Source: Okeania sp. SIO1I7 (GTDB lineage Bacteria; Cyanobacteriota; Cyanobacteriia; Cyanobacteriales; Microcoleaceae). From it: a stretch of 64,000 nt of DNA. Numbering within the stretch: the first letter of the stretch is position 1; every line of letters begins with the position of its first letter. A program made the position numbers and the translations under genes. The stretch lies in assembly GCA_010672585.1 (NCBI GenBank), contig JAAHGF010000004.1, positions 592,357-656,356 of the forward strand, given 5' to 3'. The notes beneath the pieces were generated by a model. That model ran no database searches and was not told the DNA's origin. It saw nothing but the letters and a program-made list of their open reading frames with translations. Of this stretch, positions 36,747-46,800 are shown piece after piece.

Positions 36747-38828
36747 CTAAAGTGGCCGGAAAATTACACTGAAATAAAATCCAGAATCTTGAGCATTATT
36801 ACCACGATCGTCCAGGTCTACCAAAGGGATACCATAATCCAAACGCAAATCAACCTGTGGCAGTGGTTGCCAAATCAAACCTATGCCTGCTCCTGCCAAA
36901 AATCTTTGGTCTGGTAAAGAATCATTATTGGGATTACTACCATCATTCCAAACAGCTCCAATATCTATAAAAGGAGTAAATTGTATCGATGGTAAACCAG
37001 ACTCATCCCGATAGACCGTAATCCGGTCTTCAATAGAAAACCGAAAACCATTATCCCCGGAACGTATATTCTGGCGATAGCCCCGTAACGACAAACCACC
37101 GCCAATAATAAATTGTTGATATGGCAATAGAGCAATTGAGGATAGTTGCAAATCTCCCTGGACAATCAATAAATGATTAGCACTTAATCTTTGTACCCTT
37201 TGCACTTGGCCTAACCAACTGAAGAAACGTCCATCGGGTTGAGGGTCTTCCCTCTCTGTAGCATCAAATAAATTAGTGCCAATATTAAATTGCGATCGCA
37301 AAGCCCAAGCTCCTTGAGGGTCTCGGCGAATGTAGTCTTGTCCCAACCTAATCACAGTTGTACTGTTAACACCATCTTCTTCTGGAGTTTGAGGGTCATC
37401 AAAAAGTTGATCGTCCAAAAAAGTCTCTGTACGCTGATAGCTCAAGCCTACAGAAAAAGCTAATTCTTCTCTAGGAGTTCTTAGAAAGGGCTGACGGTAA
37501 CTAAATTCATATACGTCTGTTGTCCCACTAATCTCTATACCTTCAAAATCTTGACCTATTCTATTACTGTTGGGTGCGGCTCTAAACTGTAAAGTGCCAT
37601 TCATAGAATTAATGGGCAAATTGTAGATAAAGTCAAAAACATCTGATTCATCACTAAAAAGCCTGGTGGTATTATAAGATACCACAAAAAAATCACCCCG
37701 CCCTGTCAAGTTGCGATGTAGTAAAGTCGAACCTACTCTTTCAGAGCCGACTGTGGGAGGTGAGTAGTTATCAGTATTTATACTAAATTCAAAAGGGTTT
37801 GCTTCTGTGACACGAACAATTAGAATACTCTCTCCTGGATTTTCGCTGGCTCGCAAACTAGCTTCAATGTTTTCAAATAAAGGATTACCCCGAAGTAATC
37901 GTAGTTGATTTTCTAGTTGAGCAGTGTCCAATGGCTGACCTGCTCCAAGTCGTATCCGATTTTCAATATAAGATTTATGTAATCTTTTTGTACCTTCTAT
38001 TTGGACTTCTCCCAAAATTCCTTCTATGACTTGAATTCTAACTGCGCCCTCGGTGATAGTTTGGGGTGGTAAAATCGCCCTTGAGGTGATATAGCCACGT
38101 TCTAGATAAATTTCGGTAATTTGATCTGCTATTTGCCGAAGTTCTAATAGGGTAACTAAACGTCCTTCTAACGGCCTAGTAAGGGAATTTATTTCTTCTG
38201 GGGTTAAGATTGTACTTCCTAATACTAAAATTCTCTGCACGGGAATTTTTTGAGTAGGCTCATCTGGCAGAGGTTGGGGTGGTGGTGATTTTTTTAGTTC
38301 TTCTTCTTTTGGCTCTTCTGGTTGAGTTGGTTGGGGAAGGGGTTGGAGAAAGCGATCGCGATTTGGATCTGGTCGGGGGTTATCTGGTAAATTTTGTCGT
38401 ATTTCTTGATTTGTTGGAGTATTTTGGGCATAAATTGGTTGTTTTGAAGTTAAGGTATTAATAATTTGAGGGTGAGTGAGTTTTTGTTGAGTATGGGATA
38501 GGTTTTGAATTTGAGTTTGTATGTGTGTAATGTTTTTTTGTGGAGGAAAAGTTTTGGAGTTGGCTATTAATTCTAGTCCTTGATTTTTTAGTAATTGAGA
38601 GCTTAAAGTTTTTCGTTTAAGGTTTTTATTTCGATATTTATAAATTAGTTTTGGGGTTGATTTTGATGTTAATTTAGAGTTTTTGGATGATAAATAATGC
38701 CATTTTTTGGCTTTTACTGAAGTTTTATCCCATAATTTATCTACATCTGCCGTTTTGGATACAGCTTGATTAGCTAATAGGCAAATAATTATAAATGTAG
38801 TAGGAATTAATGTGAAGGATTGAAACAT
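36747..38828 (-). CDS. Two-partner secretion outer-membrane transporter (TpsB/ShlB/FhaC family)
   Basis: 693 residues. A signal peptide (hydrophobic FTLIPTTFIIICLLANQ, residues ~4-20) is followed by a long Gln/Pro-rich region to ~195. A POTRA_2 domain (PVQRILVLGSTILTPEEINS, ~197-270, with LERGYITSRAILP) and a ShlB-type POTRA (GILGEVQIEGTKRL) come next, then the 16-strand beta-barrel. The barrel carries the conserved loop LRGYRQN (family VRGY/F) and ends in ...FYFSVIFRPL with a terminal aromatic pattern typical of outer-membrane proteins. Such proteins export a large TpsA exoprotein; none is encoded nearby, so the substrate is elsewhere. Its Omp85-related fold could be confused with BamA, but POTRA_2 supports TpsB. 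Confidence 0.93.
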   Translation of the reverse strand: MFQSFTLIPTTFIIICLLANQAVSKTADVDKLWDKTSVKAKKWHYLSSKNSKLTSKSTPKLIYKYRNKNLKRKTLSSQLLKNQGLELIANSKTFPPQKNITHIQTQIQNLSHTQQKLTHPQIINTLTSKQPIYAQNTPTNQEIRQNLPDNPRPDPNRDRFLQPLPQPTQPEEPKEEELKKSPPPQPLPDEPTQKIPVQRILVLGSTILTPEEINSLTRPLEGRLVTLLELRQIADQITEIYLERGYITSRAILPPQTITEGAVRIQVIEGILGEVQIEGTKRLHKSYIENRIRLGAGQPLDTAQLENQLRLLRGNPLFENIEASLRASENPGESILIVRVTEANPFEFSINTDNYSPPTVGSERVGSTLLHRNLTGRGDFFVVSYNTTRLFSDESDVFDFIYNLPINSMNGTLQFRAAPNSNRIGQDFEGIEISGTTDVYEFSYRQPFLRTPREELAFSVGLSYQRTETFLDDQLFDDPQTPEEDGVNSTTVIRLGQDYIRRDPQGAWALRSQFNIGTNLFDATEREDPQPDGRFFSWLGQVQRVQRLSANHLLIVQGDLQLSSIALLPYQQFIIGGGLSLRGYRQNIRSGDNGFRFSIEDRITVYRDESGLPSIQFTPFIDIGAVWNDGSNPNNDSLPDQRFLAGAGIGLIWQPLPQVDLRLDYGIPLVDLDDRGNNAQDSGFYFSVIFRPL

Positions 38829-39118
38829 TGCAATTGTTATAGTCTAGGTTAAATTTTATAGTGCTATGCGCTAGGGAATAGGGAATAGTAAACTGTTAAG
38901 AGGTTTTCTGTGTGGAATCCGTCAGGAAACAGGGTTGAGAAATGTCAAATACCTTAATGTGTAGCGCTATATTTACCAAAAAAATGTAAATTCTGGTTTA
39001 TAGAGCGGTCTAATAGCAGCCAAAAACTAAATTATTTATTTAGATATATAGCAATCTTATTTGAATTTTGAAATCTTGTATATTTGAGGGAACAGGTATG
39101 GGAGAAATGCCGAAGCAA

Positions 39119-39960
39119 TAAAATTATCGCAAATAATTTAGGATTGCTATAAAATGCGTCTAATCAAGTAACAGTATTAAGTCTTTATACATATATTTAA
39201 TCGGATATTTGTTTGATAAAATATAAGTTTTTTCTCAAGCATTAGGTAAACATTTCCTGCGGAATGCTGCGCAAACAGCCGTCAGCTATTAGCTAGCCTC
39301 CTACGGAGGAACTGCGTTAACAGCTATTAATTTTGGGTCTGCGTAAAAACAACCTTTTAAATTGAAAAAGAATAAAAAGTTACTGCCATGAGTCTGAGGA
39401 CAAAACCTTAGAAGTAATTATTCATTACTAATTGCTGAGAGCTGACTGCTGATAGCTTAATGCTTACAGCATTAGGATAAACGATTTAATTTTATCAATA
39501 ATTGTATACTAAGCTAAAACGCATTTAGATTTTATATTTTGAGGGAACAGGAAACAGAGAACAAGGAATGAGAAACGCCGAAGCAATAAAATTATCGCAA
39601 ATAATTTAAGCTTGCTATAAAATGCGTCTAATTAAGTAACAGTATTAAGTCTTTATACATATATTTAATCGGATATTTGTTTGATAAAATATAAGTTTTT
39701 TCTCAAGCATTAGGTAAACATTTCCTGCGGAATGCTGCGCAAACAGCCGTCAGCTATTAGCTATCAGCTATTAATTTTGGGTCCGCGTAAAAACAACCTT
39801 TTAAATTGAAAAACCATAAAAAGTTACTGCCATGAGTCCGAGGACAAAACTTTAGAAGTAATGAATAATTACTAATTGCTGATAGCTGACTGCTGATAGC
39901 TGAATGCTTATAGCATATAGGATAAACGATTTAATTTTATCAAAAATTATATAGTAAGCT
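39119..39960. repeat. 468-bp direct duplication in spacer 38829-40186
   Basis: Two copies, offset by 468 bp (marker GTCTTTATACATATATTTAATC at 39181 and 39649), share the words ATCGCAAATAATTTA, TGCGTCTAAT and TTTCCTGCGGAATGCTGCGC. The first copy has ~30 extra bases near 39292-39318 (CCTCCTACGGAGGAACTGCG). Repeated CTGTTCCCTGTTCCCTG lies at 40123-40157. No gene recognised between 38829 and the next CDS. Confidence 0.85.
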
Positions 39961-40186
39961 AAGACACATTTAGATTTTATGTTCTGTGTTAAAGGCTTCC
40001 TTTTAACAAAGGAGTTATATAGCTTAAATACTCAATAGTTTAGTAAATGAATATAGCGTTTCCCTGGTTAATGAGGTAAACCTATCTTTAATTTCTATTC
40101 TAGAATATATTCTCTCCATACCTGTTCCCTGTTCCCTGTTCCCTGTTCCCTATTCCCTGAAACCTAGAATTTTGTACCTTACCAGT

Positions 40187-41935
40187 ATGGGAATTGCTAT
40201 ACTCAAAACCTACTGCGAAAATATTTATTCTGAATTTAACATGAATTTTGAATCACCTAAAAGTATGCAAAAACAATATTCTGGGCCACGGACTATTAGA
40301 CCAATTGGAGTTGTCTCACTGCATGGTATTGCTTTTTCTAGAGAGACTCTCTATGCCATTGACAAAAATCGTGGTTTTCTGTTAAAAATTGACCCAAAAA
40401 CAGATAATACAACAGTTATCAACCCCTTTCAAACTAATGAATTTATTGATGTTACAGGTATCGCGCTTTGGAAAGATACTCTTTGGTTGACAAGGGAAAA
40501 TAAAGTTTATTTCTGTTCTAATGCAATTGGTAATTCATCGGAGGGACGCCTGAAATGGCAACATTTTTTCACTTTACCTTATGCTGCTGATGGAATTGCT
40601 GTTTGGGAATCAACTGTTTATGTCACTTGTCAAAAACTAGGTAGGATTTTTGTATTAGATAAAAATACTAGACAAAAAATTACTGGGTTTTATGCTCCAG
40701 GAATAGGTTTTGAAAATATTACAGTACAAAATGAAGAGTTGTGGCTTTGTGACCGCGAGGAACAAACTGTTTATTGTCTAGAAAGGGCAACTGGTCAAGT
40801 TAAGTTTAGTGTACTGACTCCTTTTGAAAATCCTACGGGATTAGCATTTTATCTGAATGTAAATACGGGGGAAAGACAGCTTTATGTCGCTTATGCTGGA
40901 GATGAACTTTATATTAGGGATGACCCAAATTCAGAAAGACAGTATGAACTGAGTAAGCGCGATCGCTCTTTTATACATCCTCTTTATTTTTATTACAATG
41001 AGCAGGAAAAATATGCTGTTTCTAATAGTTTTTTAATAGAGATGTCTTATGTTGAGGAATTAGAACCATTAGATGAAATTTTTTTAGAAGATTTAGAATG
41101 GCGTATTGCTTTACCATCAGAAACTCATCGCCAAAAAGTTAGGGAAATTTCTCCTATAGGAATACCTTTTACTGAAGAAATTCAAAATGGTGAAAAAGTT
41201 GCTGTTTTTAGATTTAAACCATTGCGTCAAAGTGAAAGGCGTATATTTGGTTGGAAGGCGTTATTAGAAGTTAGGGCAATTAAGTACCAAATTCAACCTT
41301 TTAATGTAGAAAATATTCCTGAATTGCCAGAAGGTTTTCAGGAAAAATATCTGGTAGATAATGATAATTTGGCGATGGATAGAGAGATAGTTATCCAGGC
41401 AGCAAAAGATGCTGTTTTACAAGAAAAAAATATATTGCGTCAACTGCTGAATATTCGGAATTATGTCTACGATCAACTTTCTTATGGAGTAACAGCTAAG
41501 ATTGATACTCCAGATATTGTGTTAAAAAGAGGTGTTGGTTCTTGTGGAGAATATGTAGGGTTATTGTTAGCTTTGGCACGATTAAATAATATTGCTTGTC
41601 GTACAGTAGGTCGCTATAAATGTCCGGCTTTTGCTGATAGAAAAGGTGTGCCTTTAGAGCCAGAATTTAATCATGTATGGTTAGAATTTTATCTACCTGG
41701 TTTTGGTTGGGTTCCTATGGAATCAAACCCTGATGATTTACAAGAAGGAGGACCTTATCCGTTAAGGTTTTTTATGGGTTTGGCTTGGTATCATGTGGAA
41801 ATTGGTAAAGGAATTAAATTTGAAACTCTGAAAAATAAGGGAATACCTGTTAATAAAGAAAAAGTTTCTATTGGTAATTTAGCAATTAATCATGTCAGGT
41901 TTACCATTTTAGAAGAGCTACTGAATAATGAATAA
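40187..41935 (+). CDS. Transglutaminase-like protein with N-terminal propeller-like region
   Basis: 582 residues if started at ATG 40187; ATG 40241 (MNFESPKS) is equally possible because neither has a good ribosome-binding site. The first ~270 residues show repeated patterns like LHGIAFSRETLYAIDKNRGF, VTGIALWKDTLWL and ADGIAVWESTVYVTC, the blades of an NHL/SMP-30-like beta-propeller. Residues ~415-530 are a transglutaminase-like cysteine-protease core: Cys453 (RGVGSCGEYVGLL), His496 (EFNHVWLEFYLPGFGW) and an acidic residue after PMESNP. There is no signal peptide. Function could be proteolysis or amide-bond exchange on a protein. It is monocistronic as far as the sequence shows. Confidence 0.82.
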   Translation: MGIAILKTYCENIYSEFNMNFESPKSMQKQYSGPRTIRPIGVVSLHGIAFSRETLYAIDKNRGFLLKIDPKTDNTTVINPFQTNEFIDVTGIALWKDTLWLTRENKVYFCSNAIGNSSEGRLKWQHFFTLPYAADGIAVWESTVYVTCQKLGRIFVLDKNTRQKITGFYAPGIGFENITVQNEELWLCDREEQTVYCLERATGQVKFSVLTPFENPTGLAFYLNVNTGERQLYVAYAGDELYIRDDPNSERQYELSKRDRSFIHPLYFYYNEQEKYAVSNSFLIEMSYVEELEPLDEIFLEDLEWRIALPSETHRQKVREISPIGIPFTEEIQNGEKVAVFRFKPLRQSERRIFGWKALLEVRAIKYQIQPFNVENIPELPEGFQEKYLVDNDNLAMDREIVIQAAKDAVLQEKNILRQLLNIRNYVYDQLSYGVTAKIDTPDIVLKRGVGSCGEYVGLLLALARLNNIACRTVGRYKCPAFADRKGVPLEPEFNHVWLEFYLPGFGWVPMESNPDDLQEGGPYPLRFFMGLAWYHVEIGKGIKFETLKNKGIPVNKEKVSIGNLAINHVRFTILEELLNNE

Positions 41936-41957
41936 TTAATAATTAATAATTAATAAT

Positions 41958-41985
41958 GAGAGGCTTTAAACCTTAATTATTCGGT
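41958..41985 (-). repeat. Fragment of repeat family A
   Basis: GAGAGGCTTTAAACCTTAATTATTCGGT is the inverted start of family A, preceded by TTAATAATTAATAAT tandem 7-mers (41932-41957). The rest of 41986-42381 is AT-rich and empty. Confidence 0.8.
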
Positions 41986-42381
41986 ACATCAGAATAATTA
42001 ATTACGAACTGATACTAAATCCGGTTTACAAAGAACCTTTATTCTGAAGGTAAGACAGAAGGGTTAGAGAGGAATTTTAAAAACGTGGTGTTGATAACCG
42101 AATTTGGTATGACTAATAGACATCTCCAAAAATTAAAAATAAAATCAATTATTCCTCCCTGCTCCCTGTTCCCTAAAACCAACCAATTTTGAACCTCACG
42201 CTTCTTGGAAATTGCTACATAAGAATCAATAAGAAAGAAGAGAAAGAAAAATTATTGATTACATTCTGTATCTCGAAATAATTATTTTGGAGAATATCTT
42301 GATGTAAATATAGTTTAGTTACTCTAAAGCATTTTTTTTGATAAAATCTAAAAGAAAAAATCTAAAATTTTAGGAGGAGTT

Positions 42382-42519
42382 GTGGAATTAACAGTTGTAA
42401 ATATTATGGCAATAGTAGCATCAGGACTAATGTTAATTGTTACTTTAGGTGTGGTATATTTAACGGCGGCTGAGTGGCGCGATCGTAGACGTCAACAAAG
42501 GGATAAAACCACTCGTTGA
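42382..42519 (+). CDS. Small single-membrane-span protein, NdhP-like?
   Basis: A 45-residue gene with a GTG start and a near-perfect ribosome-binding site (AGGAGG, 42372-42377), followed by a textbook terminator. The protein has one hydrophobic helix (IMAIVASGLMLIVTLGVVYL) and a basic tail (AEWRDRRRQQRDKTTR). The YLTxxEWRDRRR ending is reminiscent of NdhP, a small NDH-1 subunit involved in cyclic electron flow, but I recall that motif imperfectly; other tiny photosynthetic subunits are possible. An internal ATG (42406) would lack a ribosome-binding site at the right distance. Confidence 0.75.
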   Translation: MELTVVNIMAIVASGLMLIVTLGVVYLTAAEWRDRRRQQRDKTTR

Positions 42520-42554
42520 AGACATTTTTTTTCTCTAATGCTATTTTTAATCAT

Positions 42555-42582
42555 GGCGATAATGAAATTATCGCCTTTTTTT
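42555..42582 (+). terminator. Rho-independent terminator
   Basis: GGCGATAA (42555-42562), loop TGAAA, TTATCGCC (42568-42575), then seven T. It ends the transcript of the small membrane protein gene. Confidence 0.93.
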
Positions 42583-42659
42583 GTGACATTTTATATCAAA
42601 TCCGTTTTATTGAGCATAAAAAAAATCTCCAATCGTCATAACTACGCTCATCTTTGTAA

Positions 42660-42740
42660 TTCTCTCTCCTCCTGACTCCTGACTTCCCCTCCCCTCCTGG
42701 GAGGGGGAGGGGTGAGGGGCGAGGGGTGGGTTGTCTCCTA
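42660..42740. repeat. G/C-rich palindromic dispersed block
   Basis: CCCCTCCTGGGAGGGGGAGGG and GGGGCGAGGGGTGGGTTG. Close relatives are at about 32105-32170 and 55919-55963. Frames on the minus strand across it are by-products. 42741-43095 is otherwise empty. Confidence 0.8.
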
Positions 42741-43095
42741 CCTCTACTAAAAGACTTTTGAGGGCAAACCCTAAGTAGGCACGAATAAATCTCACTATGT
42801 AACAAAATGAGTTTTCACCATTTTAAATCTCCATTGCTATTTTACGGATAATTAAACCCAGCTACTTAATAGAGATGAGGAGAAGAGAAAAAAGATACAA
42901 TGAGGGTGTTTTTTTCGTACTGTGAATCAGTATAATTTTATTTATCAGCAATTATTATAACATGATATAATAAATATTATTGATGATTATTTATATATTT
43001 TTGTCAAAATTTATCGATTTAATTAAGCAATAAAATGATATATCTTTATTGCTTTTTTTATTACTTCATCCAACGTAAGTCTTTCCTTCTTCCTT

Positions 43096-43388
43096 ACCGA
43101 ATAATTAAGGTTTAAAGCCTCTGATAAGCAAGAAGAAACAAGCTGTCGTTTGCTTTTGCTTCGCAAAACTGGCGTAACGCAACGCTGTCGCGTTTCGCGA
43201 CAGCGGAACGGAGTTCTCTCTTCGGAGCGCACCCGTAGGGTGGGATAGCGAGGAAACCTCGCCATATCCAATCGACCAAGAGAAGAAAAAATTTTCATGA
43301 TTAGTCAATCCTATCCGTTTTCAAGGAGAGGTAATTAATAATTAATAATTAATAATTAATAATTAATAATTAATAATTAATAATTAGT
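43096..43388 (+). repeat. Dispersed repeat family A, copy 5 (long form) plus AATTAAT array
   Basis: Starts ACCGAATAATTAAGGTTTAA, carries the GC-rich core shared with copy 1 (TCGTTTGCTTTTGCTTCGC, GCGTAACGCAACGCTG) and ends with a 7-bp AATTAAT tandem tract (43334-43386). Two minus-strand frames across it are rejected as genes. Confidence 0.88.
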
Positions 43389-43845
43389 TATTGAACTACG
43401 TCATTTGTAATATTCTATTTTCAAAATGGTATAATACTACCTCACCATAATTATCTGAAAAATCATGCTATGGAAGCTCCCTCCTAGCCCCCATTTTTTA
43501 GAGCGTAATATATCGTAAAAATTTTATTATTTCATATCAGGGCAAAATACTTTATTTGAAAGGTGATAGGGATAAATAACTTCAATATAGCCTTTTCAAA
43601 TGCTTTATCAATCTAGATGGTCTTTTTTTAATCAAAAAAATTTTGTATTATTGACTCCTTGTTTACTTTTACCTGTTCTCTTTTATTATTGAGTGTTTAC
43701 AATCCAGATAAGAATGCTATATATCACCTTAATAAAATTGGTATATAATTATCTTATGTTTAGAAAATATATACTCAATAAAAAATGCTGAAAATATCAA
43801 TTCGTAATTTGCAACTCAAATAATAAACATAGAAAAAATCTAATT
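43389..43845. other. Leader region of the signalling cluster
   Basis: AT-rich with no repeat or ORF. It should hold the promoter for the hybrid kinase; no confident element assigned. Confidence 0.4.
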
Positions 43846-46800
43846 ATGAATAACGGTCAAATTACAATTCTCATAGTAGATAATCATCCCCATGTTTTAT
43901 CTTTTCTATCTGAGATAATCGGCTTTAAAGGGTATAAAATTGAACAGGCTAATTCTGGTAAATTAGCATTAAAATATGTAATGGAGAGTAAGACAGATTT
44001 AATTTTAATGGATGTAAAAATGCCAGAAATGGATGGCTATCAAGTCTGTAAACAACTCAAAGCAAATCCTAATACTCAGAATATACCAGTAATTTTTCTG
44101 AGTGATTTATCTGATACTACCGAAAGAATAAAAGGATTTGAAGCCGGAGGAATAGATTATATTACCAAGCCAGTTCAGCGTGAAGAAGTATTAGCAAGAA
44201 TAGAAGCTCAACTGACAATCAAAAAACTATATATCAAATTAGAAGAAAAAAATAAACAACTAGAAAAAGAAATAGAAATCAAGCGAAAAACCGAATATAA
44301 TTTATCAGCAATTATTACTAATATGTCAGAAGGTCTGATGATTATCAACAGAGAAGGCAAAATAGTTTTTGTTAATCCAGCTACAGAATTGTTATGGGAA
44401 AAATCAGCTCCAGAGTTGATCGGTGAAGAAATAGGTTTGCCTCTTGTAAATGGTAATGAAACAGAAATATATATTCGACAAAAATCGGGAAAAGTTTTAT
44501 TTATAGAAACACATATAAAAGAAATTATTTGGGAAGATAATAAAGCTTATCTTTTAACTCTTAAAGATGTCACAGAAAATCGTCGCGAACAAGAACATTT
44601 GAAACTATTAGAAAGAGCAATATTTACAGCTCCTCAAGGAATTGTAATTAGCGATTTAAGTGTAGACGAATATCCAGTAATATATGCTAATTCAGGTTTT
44701 GAAAAAACTACAGGTTACTCAATCTCTGAAGTTATTGGTAGAAATTGTCGTTTTTTACAAGGTACTGATACAAATCAACCAGAAATTAAAGAAATGAAAC
44801 GGGCGATCGCCGCTGGGGAAGAATGTTCGGTAGTCTTGCAAAATACCCGCAAAGATGGTAGCAAATTCTGGAATGAAGTAACAATTTCTCCAGTACATGA
44901 TGATTTTGGAAATTTAACTCATTATGTAGGAGTACAAGTAGATGTTACCAAGCGCGTAGTTGCACAACAGGCACTACAGGAAAGTGAAGTTCGTTTTCGT
45001 TCGATGGCAGATAGTATCGCCGTAATGATCCGTGTGGCAGACACTAACGGTAAAAGTACATTTTTTAATCAAACATGGTTAGAATTTACCGGATACAATT
45101 TATCTGATGCTATAACAAATGAATGGTTAAAATTGGTTCATCCAGATTATAGAGAACACTGTAGGTTAATGTATACATACAGCCAAAAAACTTTTGCTGC
45201 CTTTCAGATGGAATATCGTTTCCGTCGGTTTGATGGCAAGTATCGATGGGTAGTAGATACAGCCAAACCAAGATTTACTCCTAATGGCACTTTTGCAGGT
45301 TACATTAGTGCTGCGATTGACATTACAGAGCGTAAAGAGGCAGAAATAGAACTATCCACAGCAAAATGCTCTCTAGAAAGACAAATGCAAAGAGCATTAG
45401 TCCTCAGAGAAATTACCCATCAAATTCGCTCTTACCTAGAACCAGAACAAGTATACCAAACTGCAGCAAATCAAATAGCAAGAGTTTTACATACAGACCG
45501 CTGCTTGATTCATACTTATTCAGAATTTCCCGTACCACGAATTCCCATAGTGGCTCAATATCAGAGCTACGGTCTAGAGTTACCCTCTAATTTAGAAATT
45601 TCCATATTAGGTAATTCTCATGCTGAGTTAATGTTGTCGCAAGACTTAGCAATTGCTACTGATGATGTCTATGTTGAACCTCTGCTACAGGAAGTTTTAC
45701 CTCTATGTAAGCAACTCAAGCTCAGGTCAATGATGGCAATTAGAACTTCTTATCAAGGAAAAACTAATGGGGCGATCGGCGTACACCAATGTAATTATGT
45801 TCGTCACTGGAAAGCAGAAGAAATAGAATTGTTAGAAGCAGTGGCAGCTCAAGTAGGTATTGCCATCGCTCAAGTAAATCTTTTAGCACAAGAAAAACAA
45901 CAACGACAAGAATTATCCGAACAGAATGAACTATTAGAGCAAGAAATTCAGATTCGCAGACAGGTAGAAGATTCACTCAAAAAAAGTGAAGAACGTTGGC
46001 AGTTAGTGTTAAAAGGTAATAATGAAGGGATTTACGACTGGAATATTACAACCAATGAAGCCTTTATGTCACCTCGACTAAAAGCAATATGGGGCTATGA
46101 AGACCATGAAATTCAACCCCATTCTCATGAATGGTATAGTCGCATACATCCAGATGACCTTGAAATGGTGATGGAACTGATGCAAAGTCACCTCAAGCAA
46201 GAGACTCTTAACTTTGTTGTTGAGCATCGTATACTTTGCAAAGATGGGAATTATAAGTGGGTTTTAGCCAGAGGACAAGCTCTTTGGGAGCAAAAAGGGA
46301 TGCCAATTAGGATGGTAGGATCTCTGCAGGATATTAATGACCGCAAACAGATAGAAGAAGCATTAAGAGAAAGTGAACTTCGTTATCGGGAACTGGTAGA
46401 GTCACAGGACAGTGTACTGGTTTGTAGATGGCAACCAAATGGTGTGTTCACATTCGTTAACCGATACTACTGTCAATTTTTTGGCAAGTCTTCGACTGAA
46501 TTATTGGGCAGTAACTTTTTGCAATTAATGCCAGATGGAATAGCTCAAGAACAAGTACAGGAAAATATTCAATCAATTCAGAAAAAATTATCTCCAACAA
46601 CTTCAGAATATCAAGTTATTTCTGCTTCTGGGGAACAGCGCTGGATTAGTTGGACAAATCAACCAATAATGGATCGAGACCGACGTTTAATTGAAATTCA
46701 ATCTTTTGGTATTGATATAACAGAGAAAAGGGAACGGGAAGAAGCTTTACGTTTGATTGTTGAAGGTACTGCTTCTTATATAGGAGATGACTTTTTCGAT

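Noticed and set aside
42596..42805. Two minus-strand frames after the small membrane gene
   Set aside because: They cover the G/C-rich dispersed block, also found at 32105 and 55919.
43023..43308. Two minus-strand frames
   Set aside because: They lie in the long form of repeat family A.
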